Source: Plasmopara viticola (lineage: Eukaryota > Oomycota > Peronosporomycetes > Peronosporales > Peronosporaceae). Taken from it: DNA of 64,000 nt. This document shows positions 44,600 to 55,500 of the stretch, in pieces (the stretch's first letter is position 1; each line of letters opens with the position of its first letter). Where the stretch lies: assembly GCA_001695595.3 (NCBI GenBank), contig MBPM02000028.1:62001-126000 (forward strand), read 5' to 3'. The position numbers and the translations under genes were made by a program. The notes below the pieces were generated by a model. That model was not told the DNA's origin. It saw only the letters and a list, made by a program, of their open reading frames with translations, and made no database searches.

Positions 44600-47500
44600 C
44601 GATTTTAAAAATTGACTTCTTATCATTAATAGATGAAGCGGACTTTTATAATTCATTAAGATGCTCAAAGCGAGTCATCAAACATAAAGAATGTGCCAAA
44701 GCCGCAATGATCTTTGGCAAAGGAATTTTAGGATGTGGTCTCACGACACTCGTCATTAGCGCTATTACCTTCTATCATGAAATACAAAAGCAAATGCTGC
44801 AGTGTCCTATACAAATAGACCAGTGTTACGTCATTGACAATTTTTCATTCAAAGTTCAAAGCAGAGAAACATTAAATATCTCACTCTTGGACATTCTCTG
44901 TTTAAATCCAAAGGGCAAGTGGCGCATCGTTTACGCTTACAAAAAGCCAAATGCGGTCCTATCCTGTCACAGACACTGGTTTCAAGAAAGGATGTGTTGT
45001 GAAACTACGCGGCAGGGTGTGCATTGAGAAGTGTACTCAACTTGTATTAGCAGCTCCTCAATTGTGAATTCGGTATAGCACTGAAGGCCGTCAGCATTTT
45101 GAGGGGTGTGCCTCGGGGGGTAGTAGGAAGCAACTGCAAAGTTCTAGCGTCGGTTAAAGCAATTGCTTAAGCCCCATAAAGCGCATGCACAGACATAGAT
45201 CATTGACATTATTGTCCACAGTCGTGCAAATCACAGAAGGTTGGACGTGGAAAACCACGTTATGAGCAGGGGTCGAGTGCAACAAAACTTTTGCGATAAT
45301 ACATCGTTTATTTAAAAGACCTTCTTCTAATGGCGCTTCATTGGAAATCATGGCAGTCTACTAAGGTCAAGACGATCGTGGCATGCTTCGCGTCTTTTAA
45401 TGTCTTGGTCTAAGCTAGCCATGCCTTGCATGGTATACCAAAGTATTGCTGTCTACAGGTATTGCTCAGTAAATAGCGCGCCCTTCCACGTGCATTGGAA
45501 GAGCCCCGCATTTGATGCCCTGGTTTATGTCCCTTACGACATGCAGCAAAGGCTGCGTATTAGGAGCATTGCACAGTGGCTTCTGTGCCACTACTAGCTC
45601 CGGACTTCTGTTCTTTTCACCATCAGTGTTCATCTTCGTCATTCTCGTGTCCTACGCGTCGACCAACTGGATCTTGTGATCGCACCGATAGCTTTTCTGC
45701 TCTATAGTTATGGAGCACTAAAAGCTTTACAAGAATCAAAGCGAGTATCGCTGACCTACAATTTTCCCGAGTTTGTGGCGTTCTAGTCGCGACCGCCCAA
45801 AAATGAGTGCATAGATTACAGGATCACGATGCGTTTGACGCTATCAATCCCAAAACATTTTACGCTTAAGCCACCAATTTTGACTCTGTCTCTGCTATTA
45901 TATGATTAGTGCATTCTCATGTTGGTGTTCTCCTTTACGGTATGGCTGACTTCCTTGGACAATTATGCGTCGAACGTATCTACCGGATATTTCTTGGCTC
46001 ACAAGAAACGAACATGCTAATACAACCGTGACTAATGGCACGGTTGTATTAGCCGCTAGCAAGCCAAGGTTGCAAGGACGGCCCGTGCTAAAGAGCACGA
46101 ACTTTTTTATCATAAGGTTTCTTGACCTTTTATTTATTCCTAGCTAAGGCTAAAAAAATCTTATTGTCTTAGCAGGCTGTCTCCTGCCTTTTGGATGCAG
46201 CCGTTTCCAAGGCAGACTGACAGGCCGTGGGCATTTCTTACCGTAAACCTCAACGTGGGACACCTCAAAAGCAGATGGTGGGTATTACTACAAGCGATGT
46301 GGGCATATGTTGACCTATAGCTCGTAATTTATTCTCATCGTTACACCATTGCTGAGATCCATCGAGAGTCAACCGCTCATGGGCTACAGCTATGTGACTC
46401 CCCTATTCATGCCACGTCCAAGCTGGACGCGATGCTCATGCGATATTCACGGTCATCCCAAACGAGGTCGGTCATGCTCGAAGCATTTTCCATCCGGACC
46501 GCGCCAGTTAGCAGTTTCTTATGTAGACCCACTTTGAAAGAAGATTGATAGCCATTATAGCCAAAGAAGTGTGTGCCTCGTGGGAAATATTCACGAAGGA
46601 CGTATATTGCAATAAAGCGTTACCGTCTACGGTTCACGTAGTTGGATGGTATAAATATTTAAATTTTGACTCGTCCCACTTGAAAAAAAACGCCGTCTTA
46701 AATTGGGCACTACGCATGAGTGCGCATTTGCGTGCTCTTCCGTCGAATTTTAAGCTATATAGTCGTTTTGTTGTTGTTTTTTCCGCAGCAATGCAGACAT
46801 CGTGGCTATTTCGACATCTCTGTACCGGAGCTATAGATTTTTTGCTCCTTTTCTTCGAAAGACATTACGCTCACCGTGTGTAGCTTCAGCTATCCTCTTT
46901 TTTATAGCGGTAGGTTCGCGCTCAATCTTGCTGTAGAATCAAGTGAGGGCGACCAAACGGCGGCATGTTGTGCGCATGCCACTAACGTATTGGCCATAAA
47001 GATATGTGGCAGAGTATCAGTGAGGTCATGCACTGAACCAAGGTCGCACAACAACATGAACAGATGGGGCGAGGGTAAAGATGTGCGATCTTCTTCTAAA
47101 GACTCCTCACTAAGTTCAGTCTTCAGGGATTGTAGTGATCAATAGTCTGACTTACTAAATATAACGTTGAAGAAGCTTTTGACAACTGGCGTACTTCATT
47201 TTTGATGAGATATCAACTCTTTTTGGTATCTTTAAAATTCTTGGTATGCAAATTGATATGAATGCCTATCGTGAACCGTAAGTTTCTATTCCGAGAAGAT
47301 TCCTGTGAAGAAGTAGTCAGAATGTAAGCACAAAAAGTCGGCACCCCTTCTACTAAAACTCAATTCTTCAATAGAAGAGGTAAATGTGTCTTTTATTAAA
47401 CTTCGACTTTCATCCAAATGTTGCTTTGGTCTCAACATTGAACAAACAGACAGGGGAAAGTGTTGCCAGCTGGCCGCCGAACCGAGTATCCTTTATGGTT

Positions 47501-48000
47501 TTCTGATGTACGTTGTTTGACTGAAATGTGCACTTGCAGATCTTCGCTTCGCATACCCCACGCGCTGGACCCACTTGGATTAAGCTGCGCATCCAACGCA
47601 TTCCGTGCCCGTACCTCAATCAATGGATATTGTTTGACAAGCTAACGTACAATTAGTAACCTTGATGAATTACAAGAGCCCGAGCGTCAGTTGCAGCGGA
47701 AAAAATGTCGGTTGATCATATATCCGCTGCAAAAGAATATTACTCGACAACAATTCCGAGAACGAGTCCCAAGTATGTAATCGACGGATTGGTTGTGATC
47801 GCAATGGTTGCCTATAGTATTGAGGCTCCGGCCTCAACGAGCTTTCGGCGTGAGGCACGCACAGATCTTATAGCCAGGTTGTTTGCTCCACAAATGTTCC
47901 TTCCCAGCTCACTGGCAGTCTTCTTTGCTAAATGTTTGGTATTCATTATAGCCGGACCGAATTTATTCTGCAAAACTTAGGTTACAATTTTTTCTGTCGC
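44600..48000. other. Gene-poor region with no supported gene
   Basis: Short ORFs only. The frames at 44707-45027, 46545-46883 and 47705-47980 each have fewer than 115 codons, no Inr motif close to the start and no recognisable domain. The one structured element is the hairpin at 46016-46053. Confidence 0.45.
46016..46053. repeat. Perfect 15-bp hairpin
   Basis: GCTAATACAACCGTG (46016-46030), an 8-nt loop, then the exact reverse complement (46039-46053). A stem this long without mismatch in AT-rich DNA is unlikely by chance. It could be a foldback remnant, a rho-like structure being irrelevant in a eukaryote, or a small-RNA hairpin. Confidence 0.7.
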
Positions 48001-48003
48001 ACT

Positions 48004-48166
48004 GGGTGAAATAAATGTGTAAGAGGATGTAGCATAAAGGTACGGCTTAGTATTGTAAGGCTTCTTGTTGTTATGAGCTACACAAAAATGGAAGTTTTCG
48101 CTAGACATTCTATCGGTGTTTTGATCGTTTTGCATACTGGGGTGTGACAGATAAATTTTGCTGTTT
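48004..48166 (+). repeat. Repeat B, copy 1 (inverted relative to copy 2)
   Basis: About 160 bp that recur as the reverse complement at 52332-52506. Shared landmarks are the AGAGGATGTAGCATAAAG, GAGCTACACAAAAATG and CATACTGGGGTGTGACAG stretches. Copy 2 has an extra local duplication of AGACATTC. Non-coding as far as I can see. Confidence 0.8.
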
Positions 48167-48208
48167 ATTATGTGTGGAGAAGTAAAGAACTAATGTGAAA
48201 CGCTTATG

Positions 48209-48470
48209 TTTAATAAGAATAATTTGTAATAATTATGAAGGATTTGAGCGGTATCGTAAGTGTATCGTTCGCTCAATGCTTCGATTTGAGCTTTTTGCCG
48301 AAGTGTAACAACACTCACGCCCTCTACAAGCCGCTTAAAAGCGTAGCGTCATGCTTAATTAATATGGATGGCTGTGAAAGTTGTCGAATGCAAATGATCA
48401 TAGGCACGGTTGCTCTAATTAAGAAAGTCGATCATTCGTGGGCTGTTCTATAAAGCCTCTATAAAATAAA
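48209..48470 (+). repeat. Repeat A, copy 1 (direct relative to copy 2)
   Basis: About 260 bp repeated in the same orientation at 52023-52288. Shared stretches include TCGTTCGCTCAATGCTTCG and CGCCCTCTACAAGCCGCTT. Copy 1 holds a 72-codon frame (48235-48453) with a cysteine-containing peptide; copy 2 does not keep it open, so I do not treat it as a gene. Confidence 0.8.
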
Positions 48471-48645
48471 TTTCGCCTTGCTCTGATCGAGGTTTAATAA
48501 TTTGGATTAGTGGTGTTTGAATGATAAAGACCACTCATATATTAGGTAATGTTACATAAACCATCGGGCTTGCGACACTAGGCTGAGACAAATTACAATT
48601 TCGTGTTCTGGATTTGCCGTGTTTGGTCTCAAAACAAAAGCTGCC

Positions 48646-48664
48646 ATTCATTCTTGCACTTTGA
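48646..48664 (+). promoter_or_regulatory. Inr motif of the YrhK-like gene
   Basis: CATTCATTCTTGCACTTTG matches the oomycete initiator core TCATTC and its downstream CA..TTT element, about 35-45 nt before the ATG at 48697. It supports a short leader and the choice of that ATG. Confidence 0.65.
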
Positions 48665-48696
48665 TACAATTTGTCAAGTAGTGTGGAAAATTGTCA

Positions 48697-49479
48697 ATGA
48701 CAGGTGGATCCCCATGCAGCTCCCACTTTTCGAGCCGAATCACACCGCGCCAACCGGAAGTGCTGCAGAACGTAGGCCACCAGCTCGCGACTTGGGAGAA
48801 ATGCATCGAGATCGGACGTGTGGTCGTGTACTTCCTCGGCTCATTGCTCTTTCTAGTCGGCTCCATCTACTTCTATCCTGAGTACTCTGTGATGTGGCAC
48901 GGCGATGCTGGCGTATTTGCTAGTTGGTGTTATCTCATTGGTTGTGCTCTCTTCTTCACGGGCGCCAACTTCGACTTTATCCAGACCGTCCGCTACAACC
49001 ACGGCACACAGCTACGTCAGGTCTTACGCGCATATGTCGCCTTGACCAATTACATGGCTTCCTCTATTTTCATGCTTGGAGCGCTCTATTTCCTGCCCAC
49101 CTGGTATCCAAAGGCACCTGAACTCGGTTGCTGGTCTTTCTTCGTCGGCTGCATCCTCTTTTGTCTCGCCGCAATTGCTGAGTTTTTCTTCATATGCACG
49201 ACCCACGGAGCTACAGGATTTAACATTACAAACATAGTTTGTTGGGGCGGCGTCGCGGTATTCGGCACGTTCGTTGGCGCTTTGCTCTTTATCCTTGGCA
49301 GTTGGTACTACCTTCCGCGGTATATCAACCTAGTCGATGACGGAAAACACTACATAGATAAGGCCATTACTTTCTACGTCACTGGTAGCGTATTCTTCAT
49401 TATCAACAGCTTGGCACTTATTCCGGAGGTTCACCGTGCGGTAAAGCTGACCGCAGGACGCAAAAACGACAAGGCCTAA
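48697..49479 (+). CDS. YrhK-like six-helix membrane protein
   Basis: 260 residues from the first ATG, preceded by an Inr motif. Six hydrophobic helices lie near 41-60, 75-95, 118-136, 145-167, 183-203 and 222-244. They fall into three similar two-helix units, each opening with a LF..GS/A.Y(F/Y)LP-type motif (GSLLFLVGSIYFYPE, SSIFMLGALYFLPTW, GALLFILGSWYYLPR) and continuing into a second helix of the VGC.LF type. This pattern is that of the YrhK domain, known as a small bacterial membrane domain of unknown function and also present in oomycetes. The tail is basic (AGRKNDKA). No signal peptide is needed. Cellular role unknown; topology predicts both ends on the same side. The gene is intronless and sits between copies of two dispersed repeats. 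Family call rests on motif memory, not on a search. Confidence 0.75.
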   Translation: MTGGSPCSSHFSSRITPRQPEVLQNVGHQLATWEKCIEIGRVVVYFLGSLLFLVGSIYFYPEYSVMWHGDAGVFASWCYLIGCALFFTGANFDFIQTVRYNHGTQLRQVLRAYVALTNYMASSIFMLGALYFLPTWYPKAPELGCWSFFVGCILFCLAAIAEFFFICTTHGATGFNITNIVCWGGVAVFGTFVGALLFILGSWYYLPRYINLVDDGKHYIDKAITFYVTGSVFFIINSLALIPEVHRAVKLTAGRKNDKA

Positions 49480-50441
49480 TTTGGAAAATACTGACACAGA
49501 CATAGTACGTAGTCGACCAAAATGTTGAATTCCAATAGTTTTTTCATAAATTTTTACAAAAATGCCATCCATGCTGTGTCAATTCAATTGCTGAAATTTT
49601 TCAAGAATCGTGATGCAACGACAACGGCAACGATGGCAATGATGTACAAGTAGAGCAAATGCTTAAGTATTGCAACTTGGTGCCCAAAATTTTTGTCCAT
49701 TGACCATTAGCTCTATTATGGTACTTGCATTGCTCTTGCGGCCAAGTCACAAGAGGCAACTTAAGTCTCGAAAATGTAAGTTGCCTTTCAAATGATAATC
49801 GATTGGCGGAGCGTGACTCCACTCACATGACGTACAAGCGGCGAGTTTGGTACTTAAATGGTTACATTGCGACGAGAATTCGCTTCTAAAAGAAAGCTGT
49901 ACGCTTTTCTCATAAATTGAAATCATCCAGGTAGCCCAAAACCTGTATCTGTCCTCTGTTCGAGTCCCGAATTAAACCATGGATTGTGCAATGCTTCACT
50001 TTCAACCTGAGCTTCTCGCCAACCTCGAGCTTTTCCTTACTTTGGGTATGTATCTATCATGACATTTCATCATCAGTAGAGGTACACAAAATTGTAGATT
50101 TACGTGAGCCAAGCGCAAAACTGTTTTTAAATTTAGTCTGGCCACTTTTTATACTGGCTATGCAAAAAAGCTGTCTCAAATAATGCGTATTTAGTCGCGT
50201 ATTAGGAGTAGCAGGTATAATTGATTGCGCTATAACATGATTTGTCTTTTCTATTGCAAAATGAGACCAGATGAGTGACGTTTTTCTTCACATTATCGTG
50301 TACTTCAGGCACGACGAACTGATAATGATATACCTGTAAACCAATCCTATGAAGCGATTGGCTTCCGATTAGTCCTGAACACGAACAGTAATAGATATAA
50401 GTAAAAGGAGCGGGTATCACTAATGATTTTTTAAAAGCTGA
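49480..50441. other. Intergenic, nothing recognised
   Basis: Contains only short frames. A GTTCGAGTCCCG near 49960 resembles a tRNA B box, but no acceptor or anticodon stem can be built around it. A short inverted pair (AAAAGCTGA and TCAGCTTTT, about 50434-50476) borders the next feature. Confidence 0.45.
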
Positions 50442-51190
50442 TCCACGCTCGAGTCGCCCTCGGGTCAGCTTTTAAATTATGGCGACGATCGTCTTGTCTC
50501 TCACTCTAGACGACAAGGTGTCTCATTTTTTAATGAGACGATGCCGGTCGACGGCGAAGCTGAGCACGGCAAATACGGCATTGCAGAAGAAGGCAGAAAG
50601 CTATTGAACAAAGTCGCTGCGATTATCTCGGCCTTGTTGAAACCGTCAAGCGCCATAGACTATAAAATTGCACATGATTAGCTCAAATGGTAATTTGCCA
50701 CGTTAAGAGACGAACACGAATTGGTCAAGAGTATAAGTGACACAATAACGGCCCATCGTAACATGTGTCCATCTGTGGTAAAAATGCTTGTGAAGCTGCA
50801 AGAAGACACCAATTTATAGCCACTTACCGACGCTACCCTGCTACTGTTGCTTAAAAAGCCTGAAACAGTGCAATCAGTCGTCATATCATGGCTCGCGTCC
50901 GTCAAAACTGCTGAAGAAATTTTTGCCTTTTTGTTCCGACAGGTTCATGTCAGCAGAAGCGGTTCAAGATCCCCGTGGATGGAGTTTACTGAGAGCAATC
51001 TGTTTAGCCCGTGGCGGACTTACGTCGACGCTTATTGGACAAAGATTGAGCTCATGCATGACGACAAAGATTCTTAGAAATGGTTCGTCAAACAATTGTT
51101 TGTGTACGAAGGACTCACGCTCAAAATCTTAGGCTGGCTCTCGGAAGCTAAGAAATTCAAGCCGGGATTAATGTTGTTTATAAGATTTTA
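50442..51190 (+). pseudogene. Relic of a WY-domain (RXLR-type) effector-like gene
   Basis: One reading frame is protein-like for about 740 nt but is broken by stops at 50679, 50691, 50817 and 51075, and has no ATG or signal peptide at its 5' end. The 50847-51077 portion has the helix pattern of oomycete WY/LWY folds: a Trp in VVISWLASV, then TAEEIFAFLF, then an F..SPWRTYVDAYW segment where the conserved Trp and Tyr sit about seven residues before an Asn/Trp position. Upstream is a KLLNKVAA-type helix. Such folds are typical of secreted host-targeted RXLR effectors. The assignment is from motif spacing and remains tentative; the copy is certainly non-functional. Confidence 0.45.
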
Positions 51191-51360
51191 AGTTGAATTC
51201 GAAGCTAAAATGGGCATGCAATGGACATCAGAGATCATTTATTTCTCCCGTTTTATTGATGAAAGGTGAGTGGTATTACTGCGGCCGAGTGATGCTCGAC
51301 CGTAATTATACGGGTAAGATGTTGCAAATCCTTTGCGTATTTCATTCAATAATTGTGTAA

Positions 51361-51428
51361 TGTATTGTATTACGTTATCGCGTTGCCAAGTTATGCACGT
51401 GCTAGGCTCAGTCTGGCTAGTCCACGGG
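51361..51428 (-). mobile_element. 5'-truncated copy of the SINE-like element
   Basis: About 68 bp matching the tail end of the 33582-33875 element almost exactly (TTACGTTATCGCGTTGCCAAG and GTGCTAGGCTC are shared), including the ATACA-type tail. Only a small difference near CTCAGTCTGG separates them. Loss of the 5' part with the tail retained is the usual mark of target-primed reverse transcription. Confidence 0.75.
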
Positions 51429-52022
51429 CTTAATTATGTCAGGGCTATTTGAGTTGACAACAAAGGGTTCAATTAAAAAAAACCATGCAAGTCATACGTA
51501 GTCTTGTACCTTTTTCAGTCCTTGCATACAACTTGTTGCTCCACTACCATTGTTCATTGCATTCCTCTTCATCAAAGCGTTTGCGCAACGATTTGCCGCG
51601 TCAGCGGCAACAAACTCAACTGTTACTTGAAAATGAATGCGTTTGAACGCTTCGATAAACGAGCTCCGCTGACGTCTGCGAGATTGTGTCAACAGTATTC
51701 TACCACGTAGCCGACGGAAGCTTGCGTCTCATGCGACTTTTATTTGCCGTCGTTTTCGCAATTTGAGCTTCGAATCGAGTGCAATAAAACTAGTCGAAAG
51801 GATGCAGATGTCGATGATTGGCACAATTTGCGTGGCAACTGGACGCGTAGCAATGTCCCTATGAAGCGTTCCTTTTGCACAACGCGCGATAGTAGCCGCA
51901 GCTAGCGTGGATTTGCTCACATGGCATTTAAGCGGCGACCTGAATATTTGTATTCACCCCTCGTTTGCGTTGTCATTTTTACCTGATTTGAATTGTTCGA
52001 GCAGTAGATTTCGCTCGTTAAT
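51429..52022. other. Possible minus-strand coding relic
   Basis: A minus-strand frame from 51920 to 51492 is open except for one stop near 51729, and reads as a basic peptide with two Ala-rich parts. No family was recognised and it may be chance. It lies between the SINE fragment and repeat A copy 2. Confidence 0.25.
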
Positions 52023-52288
52023 GTCTAATAAGAATAAACTATAGTTATAAAGATTTTGAGCGGTAATGTAAATGCATCGTTCGCTCAATGCTTCGATTTG
52101 AGCTTCCTGCCGAAGTGTAACAACAATCACGCCCTCTACAAGCCGCTTGAAAGCGTAGCGTCATTCTAAATTAAAATGGATGGCTGTGGAAGTTGTCGAA
52201 TGCAAATAATCATAGGCACGTTTGTGGTTGCCTTGGCTCTAATTGAGAAAGTCGATCATTTGTGGGCTTTTCTATCGAGCCTTTATCA
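52023..52288 (+). repeat. Repeat A, copy 2
   Basis: Direct copy of 48209-48470 with scattered substitutions and a short insertion (GTGGTTGCCT) near 52223. It is followed after about 44 bp by repeat B in inverted orientation, whereas copy 1 is preceded by repeat B in forward orientation. Confidence 0.8.
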
Positions 52289-52331
52289 AAAAAATGTTTA
52301 GTCTCTTATTTTCTCATCACTTGTTTCCCAA

Positions 52332-52506
52332 AAATAGACAGCAAATTTTATCTGTCACACCCCAGTATGCAAAACAATCAAAACACCGATAGAATGTCTG
52401 AATGTCTAGCGAAAACTTTCATTTTTGTGTAGCTCATAAGAACAAGAAGCCTTTTAAAACTAAGCCGTAACTTTATGCTACATCCTCTTTCACTTTTATT
52501 TCACCC
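52332..52506 (-). repeat. Repeat B, copy 2 (inverted)
   Basis: Reverse complement of 48004-48166 plus a local 10-bp duplication. It directly adjoins the 3' end of the polymerase relic, so repeat B may belong to, or have inserted beside, that element. Confidence 0.8.
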
Positions 52507-52599
52507 GATATACTTAAAGACTTCATAAAATTTATAAAAATTTATAAATATAAAAACAGGGTGGCTGGACACGGCCTAAATTATTCTTATAGTTGTATG

Positions 52600-55500
52600 T
52601 CTCGATAGTGAGACCATAGCATCACCTGACCATTCATCTTTTAACAAACCAGGCGTACGGCGATCAAACTTAGCTACTTCAGTGTTGTAGTTGCGTAAAA
52701 CCAATCGTATTTCTGTTTCTTGAAGTGGTTTCGTAGCTCAGGCTTGATACAGTATTGGAACGGATTATCACAGCTGAAAGCGAATATGTCGAATTAGTGT
52801 CCATCTCCTGATATTGGAAGTCAGAGCGATCGAAGTAGAAATCTATGCAGTCATAGTGAAACTAAGGCATGCGTAGCTTAGCAAGCTGATAGATAGCAAT
52901 CGACAAATGGATTGGGTTCTTATTATTGAGCCGGAGCTTCTTCATTCACACGCATCATTAACTCCCCGATACCATGGAACGTAAAGTGCTCAATCTTTAT
53001 AGCGCATATCTACGCCAGATCGACCAAAAGCACTGTTGCCTACAAGTTTTATCATCTCAGCAATCATAGCCTTAGACTTATCAACATCAGCCTCTCGTCG
53101 AGCATTTGATACAGCCGCCATAAAGAGAGCAAAAGCCTTGTGAGAGCTGGCCTTGACAAAGCAGTAAGTCTCGGTGATCTCCATACCATGAGAAAGGGAC
53201 CACTTGAGCCAAGGAGAATAGATGAAAATCTCTTCACCAAAGTAGCTACCAATTAACTTGCGAGCTGGCTGCCGCAGGTTCACCTGCTCGGCTTTGCTTG
53301 CGCGCCTCATTGTGACCGAACATGTGCATACCAATGACACTCCCATTTGTTCAGTCGATCAGCACATTCTTGAAGATTGGAGTCATCTCACCAAAGCACT
53401 GTTTGAGGTCCTCTGGTGTGTGAATATCACAGTCGAGAACGCCAAATATATTATCGGCCTTGATATCGTCGATGATACCTTCATACGCTTCCACTGTAGT
53501 CAATCGACCGCATGGCCTCTCATTACCAAGTGCCCACAAATATAGAGCGTTAGCATCGTATCCGATAATTTTTTACTCACCTTGACACCAGAAATCTTCG
53601 TCTCATTACGTTTAGCGTAGCGATTGAAGATAATAGATGGACCTTACGCGATGTTGGCCTTCACCTTAACGTAGATTTCCCTATTCCCCGATTGATAGAA
53701 TATACCAGTCCGTCTGAGTTGAACTCAAGCAAATTCTTGTATCGAAGTCCCCCAAGAGACATATCTCTACGAGCGGAATTGCACTTCACACAGCTGTTCA
53801 AGATATTGCCGTCGATTTGGCCAAGATTATTGTTGATACGGTCAGCTGAAGCGGTGTCAGCGGGCAATTGGCAGTAGCATAGACCACTCACATTTTTTTG
53901 CTTTTGCAGAATTTTATCGAAGTGCTCAAGTGTCATACCAAATTTTCCCTTTGTCTTAGCATCCTGACTCTTGTAGCCAGGCGTGCGCTCAGCTGGAAAT
54001 TTAAAAGCGTCAGCAGGTTTCTTATCCGGATATTAGAGATTGTTAAAGCAGATCCGATACATAACCTTCTCGTAAAGTTCAGGTAGAGAAACTTCATCAA
54101 CGAATATCTTCAGCTTGAAACGCGTAAATAGCTCGCGCTGAGCCTTGATAGCTTTGATAAAAGGGACTACGTCGACATTGTTGTACCAGGTGAGTAGGTC
54201 CTTGATTGATTTCATCTCGTAGTACTCCCAGACGAACTTCACTCGCTCGTTGTAATCATCGGTGATACTTGTTCCACGGAGGTCAAAAGCTGACTGAGGC
54301 GGGTAGTAGTCTGTTCAGCACATTGAATGCGGTGATGTACTCGTATGAAATATTTTCATAATAAGACCACAGACGCATCTAATTTTGCCATCGCATTTGC
54401 AGCCACCGAGACATGTTGTGAGATACTTATCGTAGTTGGTACCAGCAGGTACATAGTTGTAAATTTCGAGCGTTTTCATGTCAGATGTAGCAATGCACAT
54501 GTAGCTGGGATTCTTGATGACAGATTTGATATTGTCGGTACTGATAACAGCGAACAAATCCTTCATAATCAAGTTAATATCGTATCGACCAGAATTGAAA
54601 CCGAATACTGGTACCTGATCAAGCTGCTGTTTCAGTTTCTCGTGATCAGTCCTTTGCTTACCAAAGCCAAGACTGCTGTAAAGTCAGAGAAGCTGGCATA
54701 CGTTCCTTTTCCAATCAACTCTTCACATCAGACATCTTATAGTCTTGCCAACATTATATCCTAAAATTTCGATACCTGTCAGACCGTGAGCATTGATATT
54801 GTTCTGTAGAAGCGACTTGTATTTATTGATATTGTACTGCTGGATCTTCACGGTTACATCACCGATGTATTTGGACATATCCGTAAGTAGCACCTTTGGA
54901 TCGTCATTTACAAAGCAACGCATCTCCTCGGCTAAGCTATCAGCTACTGATACGAACACCGGAATGTGCTCGTTCGTGAAGACAGTATTTTCCCCGTGTT
55001 GAGTCGCAGTAGACTCAAGCATGACGTCAAAGTCATAAACGATGAAGTGGTCGATGTACTGATCAGCATCCTTGATGGAATACTTCGTAAGCTGTAATCG
55101 TATCGCGTTCTGAGCTGTTTTGTAGATAGTTGGCTTAGCAAGAAAGCTCTCAACATTCACAAGCTCCCACTGATTCGTCTTATGATATTTAAGTCTTTAG
55201 CGCTGACGAAATCCAATTCACACCTAAGACATTGATACTTAGACTGAAGTATGTCGATGTTCTAAATGGAAAGAGCGTGATTCACATGCAATAAAAATAT
55301 TCATAGCTTCGAATCCATTGTCCGATCTACGGATGCATCCTACCTTGCCAGAACCTACATTCATCATATGTACGTTACTATCAAATTGGAAGCAGTCTTC
55401 AGCCTCATCGAGCTGTGGTAGGTCAATGGGCATGAAACTTTTGAACATGCCCAACGGATATTTAACTCCCTTGAAAGAACAGTAGCGCTAGAATGCCTCC

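Noticed and set aside
48235..48453. 72-codon ORF within repeat A
   Set aside because: The frame is not kept in the second copy and no homologue is recognised.
49925..49980. tRNA-like B box (GTTCGAGTCCC) after 49.95 kb
   Set aside because: No acceptor, D or anticodon stem of the right spacing can be formed upstream; probably chance.
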